In this document: positions 12,292-24,357 of the stretch, one piece after another
Layout: the number at the start of each line of letters is the position of its first letter
How positions within the stretch are numbered: the first letter of the stretch is position 1
Source of the DNA: Pithys albifrons albifrons
Taxonomy: Eukaryota; Chordata; Aves; Passeriformes; Thamnophilidae
NCBI RefSeq assembly: GCF_047495875.1
Contig: NC_092458.1
Coordinates: forward strand, 5,105,939-5,169,938
DNA length: 64,000 bases
Direction: 5' to 3'
Notes under the pieces: generated by a model
What the model saw: the letters and a program-made list of their open reading frames with translations, nothing else
Told to the model about the DNA's origin: nothing
Database searches by the model: none
Made by a program: the position numbers and the translations under genes

Positions 12292-13544
12292 CCAAATCTT
12301 CAGTCGTGAAGCCTGGCCACCATCACCTCAGATTGGTCTGGTTGCAGCAAGAGAATCAGCCTTCTCTCACTTCTGCCTCCAAAATAATTTGGTCATTTCA
12401 GGGAAGGCAGTTTTGCTTTCCATTATCCCCTTGAGCCAGGGTTAAAAATGTAAAATTAATGCCTGAAAACAAGATCTCATGCAGTGCATTTGAGGCAGTG
12501 GGAAGATGAAGGGCAGGAAAAACAGGGCAACATTGTACATCTGGGTCTGAGTCAAGCTGCACTGCTTGTTGCTTGTTTTGGAGCCTCTGGGAGTTTGCTT
12601 TTCTGGCTTTATTGTCTAAACTGAACTGTATGAAATAAATTTTTTACAGCTTTATCTCCCCTGTTTAAACTATTCCCTCTAAAATCTCTTTTTCACGTGT
12701 AGAATGTTGATTTTTTTATATGAGATCTTCTATTTAAAAATAAGAAAACTGTATGTGACAGATAGTTTTGCTTTTGACTTTAAGCCTTTAAAAGGCAAAC
12801 CAAGTCTGCTAAGGACTTCTCTGTTAAAATATGGAAAGTGTTTCTACTTTTTTCCAACAATTTAATAAAAGTTCCTCTACCCTGCTGTGTGCATTTGGAA
12901 GTAAAAAGGAATTATATAGACTATATTATTGATCATTCCTAGTGGAATACCAGCAATGATAAATCATATGGAACTGCACAGTTCATTAAACATTGACAGG
13001 GTGAGGTACTGCCCTTCTGGAGCATGTGGTGCAGACAGCAAGCAGATGCATTATAAAATACACTATTTTTATTTAACTCTTCAGAGACCTCTAAAAATCA
13101 AAAGAATTGCTTTCAGTAAAGTTTCACTTTCTCTTAGTTTCATCAGGCTTTTGTGGAACATACACTGAAGATTAAGGGAAGTTTGCTTACAAAGGGAATC
13201 CACTGGAAAGCAAAGAGCTTTCTTTTCTGGAAAAACTAAAATTGTCCTGTGTCTACCAGAATGATTTCCTTCACATTTAAATCACATCTATACCAAAGCC
13301 TTCAAGGAAGCAATAGCAAAGTTTAGAAATTCAACATCTAATGGTAACATTGGAAACAGAAAGTGACTATTGTCTGTCGTTATCTATGCATCTAATGATG
13401 CTGTTTCGTTGTCAGCATTACTGGTGTGTACGGCTGTTATTGTTACTTGCTTTTCCTGTCATTACACAGAGTAGAAGCAGGCACAGACTCCCATACATCA
13501 CTGCAGCATGTGATGCCCACAAATGGATTAATCAGCTCTCATTA

Positions 13545-13557
13545 GTTGCTAGGTAAC
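13545..13557 (+). promoter_or_regulatory. Consensus RFX X-box-like site
   Basis: The sequence GTTGCTAGGTAAC fits the symmetric X-box pattern GTTRCY-N-RGYAAC exactly. A GGATTA bicoid-type homeodomain word lies 20 bases upstream (13525-13530). Sites of this length do occur by chance, so function is a guess from motif match only. Confidence 0.35.
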
Positions 13558-16500
13558 AGTGCCTTGACCTTAGTGTGCCTTTAGCCAAAGAAGGGCCGGG
13601 GTGCGGTGATGTTTCATGTGTTTGATGGTGTGTGCATGTGCTGCATGGCCAGACTCACGTTATCATCACATCTGCTGCTGGGCAAGTTGCATGGTTCATA
13701 CCCCTGCATGTTGCACTGCACTGCTAAATAAATCAGAAAATTAGATGACTGTTCACATCTTGACATTTCTTGCAATTTCTGTCAACACATCTTGTGCTTC
13801 TCTGTGTCAGATTTGGGGCAATGCAAGCATGATTCAGAAGGACTGTTGCAGGGCTACAGAACCAGTAGGGTCACTCTTTTTGTGCATCTCTGTTTATATG
13901 TTATTCTGGTTCCACCATGTCTGGTATTACCCAGTTTTAATTACAGAGTTGCTGTTACTGATGTGTACCATACAGCCCTTCAAGATCCCAACCAGCTCTG
14001 TAGAGATCATAAATATAGGTGGAAAATCCTCTCTGCTCTGACACATTTACACCACCAACAGATGAAATATGTAAAAGGTGAAAGGCATTAAGTGAGATCT
14101 CCATTTAACTGGGTCAAGAGCAGGAAGTGAAGCATAGGGAAATGAAGAGGCTTGTGTGGAGACTTAGGATGAGTTGTAGCAAAGAATTCAGTTTCTGCAT
14201 TGTTACCTCACCGTAGTCCAGAGGGAATATTCATTGTCAACATAACTTCATCCAGAAGCTGCCTTTTTTTTTTTACACAGAGGCTTTTACATGCATTGAA
14301 TGCAGTTCTTGGAGTAGGATCTCCAAAAAGAGTAACGGGCTAGGAACAATGCAATGGACTCTGTTTATTTCAGTTAAAACCACAGAAATTCTTGGATAAA
14401 TTAATTGTTTGACTCAGGATTAAACCCCAATCTGCTATATTAAAAAATACAGCTCCCTAAACTTCCATGGCTTTTATTAGAATGAAGAAAGACATTAAAA
14501 TTCAGCAAATAGATAACCACATATAAAACTAGTGTTCTCCTTTTTTTTTAGACTAAACCAGACTTTAATTCAATAGTGACATCAAGATGTCATTAAAATT
14601 GCATCAGAAAATTAATGGTGGAACATTAATAATAAGTTAAACCACCAATTAGTCAAATCACCAAATTAATGCAGCAGAAGATTGAATCATGAGATTAAAA
14701 TAACAAAGACTCTTCACTTGCCAGTTCTTCAGACTGAAGGGAAGGAACATGTTTGCTTTAGCTTAAACCCACAGCTAGAAGATCTTGCCCAAGGCAATAA
14801 ATGTAATTAATTTGGTCTTAAGGAGTTACAGAACTCAAGTTGTGGTTTATTTTAAGTGATGATTTAGAACTGACTCAAGAGATTTCCTTAAAGCTCGCCA
14901 CTGTCATGATGACAAATATTTCCTTTTCCTACCCACATTCTGAAAATGTGGGTTTACTAACCTAGTTAAAAGGAGGAAGTTTGATGTAAGTAAATAAATA
15001 TTTTATAGTTTGTGTCCCTTTTGCTAACCCATGAAAGTACCAAGCTAAATCCAAGATTTCTTTTTGAACACCTTCTTTACCTGCACTGAATGGAGAGGTA
15101 CACAAGGACAGTCTATTCGTGCCCTAACACACAAAAGACACATTCCTTTTGAAAACCAGTATAGGAAGGGAAGACAAGAAAAAAAGAGAAAACATGATGG
15201 GTTAAAACTATTCTGTTCTGATATGCACCAAGGGGAAACAGATTTCACAGATATGACTTGCAATTAAAAAGACTTAAAGAAGAAACATTTGGGCCTTTCT
15301 GGCACTTTGCCAAAGAGTATCTTTCCAGACAGTGAGTCCAGTCGAACTGCTGGCCGCCCAGACTTATCAACAGCTCCCTTCTGCTCTACACCTACAAGTA
15401 ACATGGCTGCCCCTGCACATACCAGCCCAAAAGACCGTGGGGACCTTCTACTTTGTCCCCTTCTTTCTCATTGTACCAGTCTTTGCAAGCAGCCACATGG
15501 GACAGTCCACTGGCTGCAAGCAGCACAGCTCAAGCTGGCTGAATGTGAACAGGCTTCAGTCCATGGCACACCATAAAATGCCTGTGTAAGGCACCTGCTG
15601 CCTGGAAATATCTATCCTTGCAGTTCCAGGCACTAAATCAGTTATCCAGATCACAAACTCAAAAGGACAGTCCCCTTACCCTTTATTCATGTAGTGGCAA
15701 GGATATGCCTTATGGCACCGGCCTCTGGTAACCAGCTCACGTGTGTGACACAAATGGCTGGGACCCTGGAGGCATTCCTGAAATGGCATCATTTGTCCAA
15801 GACAGTTGAGCATGTCATTCCTCAGCCTACAAGACATGGGAAATGGGAAATGTGACTGTATTTGTGCACGTGGTTCTATCTGGTTTCCAGTGACTTCCAC
15901 CAAGAAGCAAAAGCATCTTCGATGTAAGTAACAGGTGAAGGTTTCTGAAAAGCAAGTTTCACCAAAACGTGCCAGGAGGCCACTAGGTAAACTGAAGAAT
16001 TTGTTAAACTGTATTTTCAGAACAGCCTTTTCTCTGTGGTACCCACCATCTGCAGCAGTCATACAGAGTTTCAAAAGGTATTATGAGGATAATATCTAAT
16101 CCACCATTTTCATATCAATCATTTGGCTTTCGTTTTCAGTACAGGCAGGATCACTCACTGGGTCTTCCTGTGTCTCTTTTGCAAACTGCCAGCAGTTTTA
16201 ATCATCAACAGTACAAACCACAAAGAGCACATTTGCTCTAAAAAGAAGAAGCTTCCAGGGTGGGTTTGTTTGTTTTCTTTCTATAGGTCAGATATACTTT
16301 GCATCTTGGTAATCCAAGAGAATTAATAGAGAACAAATACTCCATCACTGTACAGAACTGTTTACTAATAGGGTTTTTAAGATGCTGGAAGACTTTACAT
16401 CAATAGACATAGATAAAACTAAACAGATTTGATTTAGAGAATAGAGTTAAAAAAAAAAAAAAAACAAGTGAAAGGTTTAAATCTTTTTGGTGTGCTTAAA

Positions 16501-16665
16501 AATAAGGATAAAATTCTAGCTCATTATCTCCTTAATATAAAAGTCTGGGAAAACAAAAAGCTAGATTGGGGAAACTAAATCCAGCTAACTCTCTTTTTTG
16601 TTTTTTAAATGTCCTAACAATAATGCAGCAGGGTGAAAAGATCAGGACCACTTTATACACATTGT

Positions 16666-16700
16666 GCTAATTACTGCAAGTACTTAAAGTTGTAATTAGC
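16666..16700. promoter_or_regulatory. Inverted pair of TAATTA homeodomain-type sites
   Basis: GCTAATTAC at 16666-16674 is followed 17 bases later by its exact reverse complement GTAATTAGC at 16692-16700. Each arm contains the TAATTA core used by many homeodomain proteins. It could be a paired binding site or a chance hairpin in AT-rich DNA. Confidence 0.3.
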
Positions 16701-19700
16701 TTATTATACTGCAGAGAACCTAACATGGCATGTCTTTCAAAAAAAATTTCTCTCCAGATCATTAGTGGGAAAGCTAACAACATCTGCTTCAAATAAAATC
16801 AACCAATTAGCGCAGGCAACTTCACATAGTTTGCAATCAGAGAATTATATTGTGCCAAGTGCTAATTTCAATGTGAATTCTATCTTCTTCTTATATCCCA
16901 CGCTTATCTGCCAGCACAGCTGGTGTTTAACACCACTGACTTCAGTGAAGTCTCCAAAAAACTTATGTTAATTTGAAGTAACCTAATCAGAAGTGTGCAA
17001 TACAGACTGGGCTTGATCTCAGCTTAATTAAAACTGACCTTGTCATTTCACTGCATATAAAACAGCAGAATCTCACCATTTATCACTCAGCTATGATAAA
17101 TATGCAGCTTATGTGAGAATCAAGGAAAACAAGCACTGTATCAAAGGAGCTATTTGCAGATATCAGAGCTTGGTTTTAACACACTGTAAAATCCCACTAG
17201 CCAGTAGTTGCTAGTAAATAATTCAAATAGTTCAGAAAACCCAAAATAAGCTTCAAAAGCTCCTTCTAAAATTCCCAAACAGAGCACCACTGCCAGATTT
17301 TCTCATTTTGATGCTATCGGAATCACACACCAAAAACTGGCTATTGTCACTGACAGTAGATGTGAAAGACAGCTTGTTTTTTAAGATTGTTCTTGTTTAG
17401 TTTTAATGACAGTTTCCCTAGTAGATAAGGTGAAAAAGAACCTTAAAATGAAGGGTTTTTAGCCATTAGCAACTAACTTGAAATTAATTTCTTTATTTCA
17501 CTTTATGTTTTAAATGACAGTTTCATTTCCTTGAGTGTATCAGTTACATTTGCTGTCAGGTGTACATTGTTGCCAGGTTCAAACTTTAGACATCCAATAT
17601 TATGTTTCATTTGGAGTTAACACTGGGGAGGAAGTTTGCTATGTGTGTTTTGACTCACTCTCCGAAGGACTCCTCATCCCTCCCCCCTCGGATGTCTGAT
17701 GTTGCTTTATTCCCCTGGGATCACCCCAGCAGACCCCAGCACTAATGCTTCTATGGGTCCCACATGTGAGCCTGCACACAGGCACAACTGCAGGGCCAGC
17801 TCCTAGCAGAGACTTAGCTTATACCAGCAAAAAAGCTAAACAACTTTACCATGTTGGCTGATACTGATTCACGTAGCAGAAAAAGTAGTAACAGAAGCAC
17901 TTTTCCTGCCAGGGTAACTGCATCAGTGCTGGGGGAGGCACATGACAGCCTGTCTCAGAGGAACAGTAGTGAGCAGTCATCCATGCAAGTGTATCCTTCC
18001 GCAAATGCAAGGTAAATTACACTAATTCAAATCTTTCACCATACTGCAGGCAGTGTAGCTGACCTCATGCTTACTGAGGGCAAAATTAAGCACACCAGCT
18101 CCCAAAGCTCAGTTGAGTCATTTGATCCAGTGTAGACATCATCACATGCTGCAGGTTTCCACAGGAGCAGGGTGCTCACTACAGGGAGTGGAGAGGAGGA
18201 GGCATGAGCAGATCCCTGCTCATCTCAAAACAGATACTTAAAATGAGCAAATAAACTGAACTCAAAAAATGCCATCGATATAGATGGAGTTCAGTGGGAC
18301 TGACTCGAGTATATCTGTCCATGCTGCAGATGGCAAGGTGAGGCCAGTTGCATTGAGACCTTATGCTTGAGCAACTTGCCCTGCCTGTCCCCAGTAACAC
18401 AATGCAGTTGCCAGAAACAAACAGACAAGGAAACAAACACACACACACCCTTATTCCTGACTTGTATGGCTCTAGCAGGAAGATCTCCAGTTAGATTTTG
18501 TCTGCTTTTCTAATTACTGTGGTTCAGTGTTACCTGTTTATAAATTGCTCCCCCTGTACCATATTCTTGTAGTTGGTTATTTCCTGATTAGTTGTTCATG
18601 TACTTGCAGGAGGTTAAAGGCAGCTCCTTGGGGCGATAGGTATTTAAATTCCCATTTCAGGTGGGCTTTTCTTGACATTTCACCATGTCCAGAATCAGCC
18701 TTTCCTCCCCTCTCACACCATGCTGTTTTTGAAGTTGCTGACTTAGCATAGAAAAAAGGCAAGCAGTCTAAGTGACTATACAAGAGGGACAGTGACAACC
18801 ATGTGGGAACAACCTTGTCATATGCAGCAACAGGAATAAATAATGAATAATAATCATGACCAAATATACTGTACTTCCTCTTGGCAGCATCACAATGTTT
18901 CCTTCTTATCCTTCTGTCTCCAAGACCCTGTTCATCTATGTGCATACTAATGCAAAGTATATTTGTGTGTGAATATATGCACACACAGGAAACAGGTATA
19001 AATCTAATACAGCATGTACTTGTTCTTATACATGTAAATTTGTCATCCTCAGTATTAAAACTATAATAAAAGCTCCCTCTAGAACAATGACTCATGCAAA
19101 GCAATTGAAAATGTATCCAACAGCTCTTTTGAGTGAGGCTGCATATTACATAGACAAGTCAAGAAGGTAGCAGTTTATGACAAAACATAAATTAAATTAA
19201 ATTGATCATCATGGACTCATTGTTAGGACTGGAACACTTAGAGAATAAAGCCAAGAACAATTCCTCCCCAAGTTAGACTTCACTAAATACTGTAGGTGGC
19301 AAGATAAAAGCAGAGAAACCTGGAAACCTTCTTCTAATAAAGGCTCAGTAAATACTCTCACAAGTTAAGCAATAAAAGAAGCTTTAAAAGTTATTTAATA
19401 CAGTGTACAGAAATATCAAAGGTATTTCCTAGTCAAGCCTTTTTGTAGGTCTACCTGGTACAAGCCCTGTATGAAAAGGCTGCAAAGATCAGTGTTCCCA
19501 GATTTAGCTGCTTTTTAAGAAAGCCTTATTAATTAGAAAATGTTCTGAGGGGCTGGTTCAGTCTTAATTATGATTTAGTAAATACCTTCTTTTTTCTTTA
19601 CACTACACAATAATGAGTTTGAACTACAGAAGCCCAAAGTAGCACGCTATGATTTACCTTTCCTCACAGGGCCATATAAAATGTAGTCCCACACTTAGCC

Positions 19701-20733
19701 CAGAAGCTGAAGAAAAATTACTGTGATTGGGTAAGAGAATAATTTTTAGAGTTAAATAAAATACATTTTAACTCTAATCAAAACCTCAGCCCAAAATCAG
19801 GGAAAAAAGTTTATCATTTCAAAGCTTTATATAGACTGCTAATTAGTATTGTCTATGGATTACTTCTTAAAAAATGGCTACATGGCTGGTTTGCAGGACA
19901 AGTAGGTGAGGTTGTACTCATTGCAAAATTAGACAAGGTTCTACTCTAGGCCAGCTAACTGCATTAAATGGGAGAGAAGCTTAAGAAGTGGCATAAATAA
20001 AAGCATGAAGAGAGGAATGAAAGAAATTGAAAATAAAATGTTTATGAAGGAAGTCAGAGAGGAGCAATGTGGGAAAGAGAAGCAGGTAGGAAGTGGTAGG
20101 AAATAAAAGTGAAAATGGAAAGTCAACAGTAATTTGAAAGGCAGTGAAAAGCATAATAATTTACTACTCAGGAAAAAAGGTAATTCTCATGGTTCAAAGA
20201 GTAGAGAATTAACAAAATTAACAGTTAAAAAAGAACACCTAGGGCTTTAACATTAACTTTCCCACCTCATCCACAATTACGACCGCTACTCTTTTACACT
20301 GCAGAAAACAAGTTAACAGAAAGTCAAGCAAATTTTACATTTTTTCTTTTCAAATGTAATTGCCTTACATAAGACTCAGTGATTGTCCGTTGTTGGAACA
20401 AGCCTGGACACTGGACCAGAGAAGTGGAAAATAGCTTAAGGATCATATGAGAACTGATCCTGGAATGGGATCAAAGTCATGGGCACAGAAATCTCTTTCT
20501 GACAAAAGTAGGAAGAGACATATGACTGAGGGAATAAGATTCAGGCCAATCCTCCAAAGCTGACAATACCACACATGTCTAAACTTTACACATCCTATTC
20601 TTCCACTCCCCATAACTGAAGATTCTAACAAGCCTAGAGATTTGTCTAGATTGAGATAAAAATAAACATGAGCATCCTGGGGGCACTGGTGTAGTTGCCT
20701 CATGTCATGTTCCTTCATTTCTTCCTTCACACT

Positions 20734-21452
20734 TGTGCTGGTTTAAAGGTAAACCAGCAGCAGAAATGAACCCACCACAAGAGAGATTATAAGTCAGAGT
20801 TACAATTTAATAACATTATTACAGTAAATGCAATGGTACAAAGAGAAATTGGTTTTAACCCACAAAACCCAGAAGTATGAGCTAGCACCCTGGGGCACAA
20901 ACACAAAGGGGTTTGTTAGCCCCTGTGCTGAGATCCTTGTGGTTCCCCCAAGACCAAAGCGAAAGGAAGTGAAAAACCTGTTGATGCAGCTGACGGTTGC
21001 TGTTTGGTGAAGACGGATGGTCGCAGTCCAGTCAAAGTTCTGATCCTATTCTGGATCCAACGAGTGGTTCCCTGATGTCCTCAAACCCCCAGATTATGTA
21101 CCTTCAGGTCCAGGTGGGACTGCCCAGTACCTTCCCCAGGGTGGGGAGTTACACAGTGGGTGATCTAACTCTGTGAGTCATGGGGTATTTTGGAATCGTT
21201 GATGGCCCATGAGCAGACACAGCCCCTCAGGCTGGGTGTGCAGGTGCTAACAACTCCCTGGAGGGGAGTTATCACAGCTCTTATCTCACAGGTGTCTTTC
21301 ACACCCAGCTCACATCCTGCGGGGTCAGGTGTGCCCTGGGCAGCTGCTGCAAATGGTCCATTGTTCTTGGAAAATGATTAGGGGGTGTAGAATACACAGC
21401 TTTGGTCACACTCACACAGTGATAAACTGGTCCCACCTGCTGAACTAGGACA
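20734..21452 (-). mobile_element. Solo LTR, family A, 5-bp duplication ACACT
   Basis: On the minus strand it runs from TGTCCTAGTTCAGCAGGTGG to GGTTTAAACCAGCACA-type ends (TGT...ACA; the plus strand begins TGTGCTGGTTTAAAGG). Perfect 5-bp duplications flank it: ACACT at 20729-20733 and 21453-21457. The body matches the second copy at 45800-46428 block for block (for example 'CTGGGGCACAAAC', 'GAAATGAAAAACCTG' types). No internal retroviral sequence remains, so it is a recombined LTR. The outermost U5 bases form a hairpin (20737-20744 pairs with 20751-20758). Confidence 0.92.
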
Positions 21453-22353
21453 ACACTGTGGATTGCAGAGAAGAGAAGTGGCACCTTGCTAAATGTATTG
21501 TTTTCTACTGCTTTGAATGTGTACTAGAAGAGAGAAATTATTGTTAATCCTACCTGTAATGATTACAGACATATTAACCCATGCATTTTAAAATATTAAA
21601 AAGTTTGCATCCTGTTTCCAAAGAAAAAATACAGTCCGGATCCAAATAAATTTACAATTATTTTTATATAAATGTATATGTAGATTAAATATAATCACAA
21701 TGTATTTCTGGCAGGCATGAAAATCCTTTCCCTGCTTTTTAGCCAGTATGGTCTCTACAGGTCTCCATATAACATCCTTGCAGAGTGCTGAACACAACAA
21801 GGGTTTGACTCCTAAGCAGCACTGCCATACTACAAAAAGCCCAGGCATTGCAATGCCTCAGTAACAGGGAGACCATAAGGCTAATAGTGCTGTTCAGGAG
21901 ATACTTACTGTGCTAAAAGCCTTGAGTTCATCAGTCTTACTTTATATGGACTCATTTTACATGCAGTAGGTTTCAGTTCAATCTTGCCATGTGCTTATAA
22001 GCCATATGCTTTAATTTATACAGATTAACTTACATGTAATAGTTTATATTTTGTTCATATGCTTTACATTTCTATGTTCAAACTTCATCTTTGAGCTATG
22101 TACAATCCAGGATGCCTGGGTTCTCCAAGAAAGTTTTTCACTTTCTCCCTCTCTTAGAGAGTTCTTATCATTTTACTCCCTGATTGAACTCAAGAGGCTT
22201 TAGTGCCTTGCAATAACCCAAAATTGAGCTGGCAGTGCTCACAGCTTTATAGCAATGCGTCATTGACATTCAGGTATCATGACTCAGTGAAAAGCTTGAT
22301 AGAAATCATCAGGCCTATCAACTTTGCGTTCAATAACATGACGTGAAACTCTT

Positions 22354-22372
22354 CTCCAATATGATATTGGAG
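22354..22372. repeat. 19-bp near-perfect palindrome
   Basis: CTCCAATAT, one G, then ATATTGGAG: 9-bp arms that are exact reverse complements around a single base. This looks like a possible dimeric binding site containing CCAAT/ATTGG words. It has no context that assigns a role. Confidence 0.5.
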
Positions 22373-24276
22373 TCTGTGTAAAAACTTACGGGAGAAGTCT
22401 AAACCCTTAGAGTCTATTCATACAAATATCAGTACAAGTTGAGCTCCACTAAATAACTATTAAAACTGAGCTTCAGTCAGTTACTGGCACATGCTCAAAG
22501 ATTTTTAAAAGTACAAAGGCAATTCTCCAAATTACATACCTACTGACAGCTGACTTTCTTGAATTATTCAAAAGCAAAACCTTTTGGCAATCAATGCATC
22601 AAGCTGAACAGAGTTAAAACAGAGTGCAGAAGTTATGAGATTTAGAATGTATGGAACTAGAAAGTGTGTTGCCCCTGCACCATACCAACAATACTTGATA
22701 TGAAAGGCTAAGTGTCAGAGCTGAGAGCACCTGTGTAACTTCAGTGCATAAAGTGCCAGCCTGTGGTAGGCAGGGTGTTAAGGGAAGCTGCATATAGTTC
22801 TTCCTCAACTTTAGCCTGAATTTCCACTGGTTACCTTTAATTTTGTTTTTAGGAAATCAGTTTCAATATTATTATTTCTCTTCCTACATTCACAGATTCT
22901 CAGTTTTATCCTTCAAGTTTTTGGCACAGGAGTTCTGTCTTATCTGAAATCATAACCTTCTAAGACACAATGTAGATGTTAAGAGACATTCATAAAGCTG
23001 AGTCTCCTGCAAAAGAATGTAACATCTTGGTTTCCAGTCATACTGTGTGAGGACAGCTACTAGAAAGATCGTACTTCAACAGCACAGAGTGTCTGTTGAT
23101 ACAATTTTATATCAAAAAACCATTTACCATTGTTCTATAATTATAGTGACACAGTTTTGAGTATGATGTTATGTAGCATTTGGGAGGAGTTTAATTTCCT
23201 TCTGGTTATTGCTTTTCCCTCAGTTTCAAAGTGTCTTTAACGTTTCATGTGAAACCAGTTCATGACATTTTCACCAGCCTGTGCCATTACTAAAACATAA
23301 TCTCATACACAGTGTATATTTACAAATGATGTGAAGGGTGTGCCCCTGCAGTGATTCCATTTGCAGCTTTACCCCTCTGGGACAGAAAAGGATAGGCAAA
23401 GAAGCAAAATTCATAGCAACATAGCCCCACCATACAGTGGAGATTTACTTGAAGATTTCTTCCTATTTCTGAAAATACTGTTTACTACCATACTCATCAA
23501 GTAAATACTTTCATTGTAAGGTATATTGTCATTCATCCTACAATAATTAAAATATCTGCATTATAAATGACTGTAAATAAAATCAGAACATAACTTTCCT
23601 AGGTTTGAAAAGCACTTGCCCTAACCCTTTACTTTTTACCACAGAAATGGAATCGAGTTCCATGTTCCTCTGTATCTGGTTTTTCTGTTCTCACTGTGAT
23701 TCACCTACTGAAACGAGTAAAAGGAGAGCTGTACTAGGAGGATGAGGCAGTGCTCTCAGACTGGATCAAGCTTTTACAAACATGCAGCAGCCCTTAAAAT
23801 GCCAGCTCTCTCTTAGGTGACATCCTGTCTGGAGTGACAACTACTGCTGCAATTCTAATTCAGTAGCAACTGTGAAGCTGCCAACAGGTGTCCTGAGCCA
23901 AGATTTCCTTTCAGCTATTGTTGCTTAATGGGAACAAAAATTATTACAAAGGATCTGCCAACATGATAAAATGCTGCAATTATCCTAACAGAATGATACC
24001 TATAGGCACTTTAGCAAGGGAAGCAAGGGACTCATTCTCCGGAAAAGCTAACCTCAGTACATCACCTACATTTTTCTTTTCTGTGGTTGTTTTAACTTAT
24101 TAAAGAGAAATAGAAATATAAAAGACTAGATTTCTCAAGAAAATAAGAATAGATGTACCACAGGGAAGACTAGTCCAGATACAATGTTTCCTATTTCTAC
24201 TTGTCTCCTTTGTTTTAGAACTTTTACCTCCCATGGGTTATTTTCCTCATTCTTAGCAGACAAGATCGTGTTTGGG

Positions 24277-24357
24277 AAAATATCCAGTCTCCCAAAGTTT
24301 GGCAAAATATCCAGTCTCCCAAAGTTTGGCAAAATATCCAGTCTCCCAAAGTTTGGC
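24277..24357. repeat. 27-bp minisatellite, three copies
   Basis: The unit AAAATATCCAGTCTCCCAAA plus GTTTGGC occurs three times in a row at 24277-24303, 24304-24330 and 24331-24357 with no visible difference. Because 27 is a multiple of three, an open frame runs through it on both strands and yields a repeated nonapeptide, which should not be mistaken for a protein repeat. Confidence 0.97.

Larger units (their letters stand above)
11235..12324 (+). mobile_element. 5S rRNA-headed SINE, copy 1 (split by an LTR)
   Basis: The SINE consists of 11235-11514 plus 12297-12324. Its head (11235-about 11352) is 5S rRNA sequence. A non-5S body follows to 11514 and, after the LTR, the end reads TCTTCAGTCGTGAAGCCTGG then CCACCATC. 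Copy 2 near 52.5 kb has the same end uninterrupted (CCCAAATCTTCGTTCTC, AAGCCTAGCC, then ATG repeats), which proves the join. The element is flanked by 11215-11234 and 12325-12344, which agree at 17 of 20 positions and start with a perfect ACCTCAGATTGGT, as expected from LINE-type target-primed insertion. By eye, copies 1 and 2 differ at about 38 of about 280 aligned bases, mostly transitions. It carries no coding sequence; a partner LINE must have supplied reverse transcriptase. Confidence 0.88.
12345..20733. other. Long single-copy AT-rich noncoding region
   Basis: No gene and no transposon is recognised over about 8.4 kb, an unusually repeat-free stretch for this window. It holds A/T-rich blocks rich in TAAT and ATTA words (for example 14560-14720 and 16640-16710), an X-box-like site at 13545 and an A16 tract at 16449-16464. 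The longest open frame (175 codons, minus strand, 18577-19104) has no recognisable domain. Confidence 0.45.

Noticed and set aside
18577..19104. 175-codon open frame on the minus strand, the longest in the window
   Set aside because: No recognisable domain, no promoter or splice context, Cys/Ser/Tyr-rich composition typical of translated AT-rich noncoding DNA.
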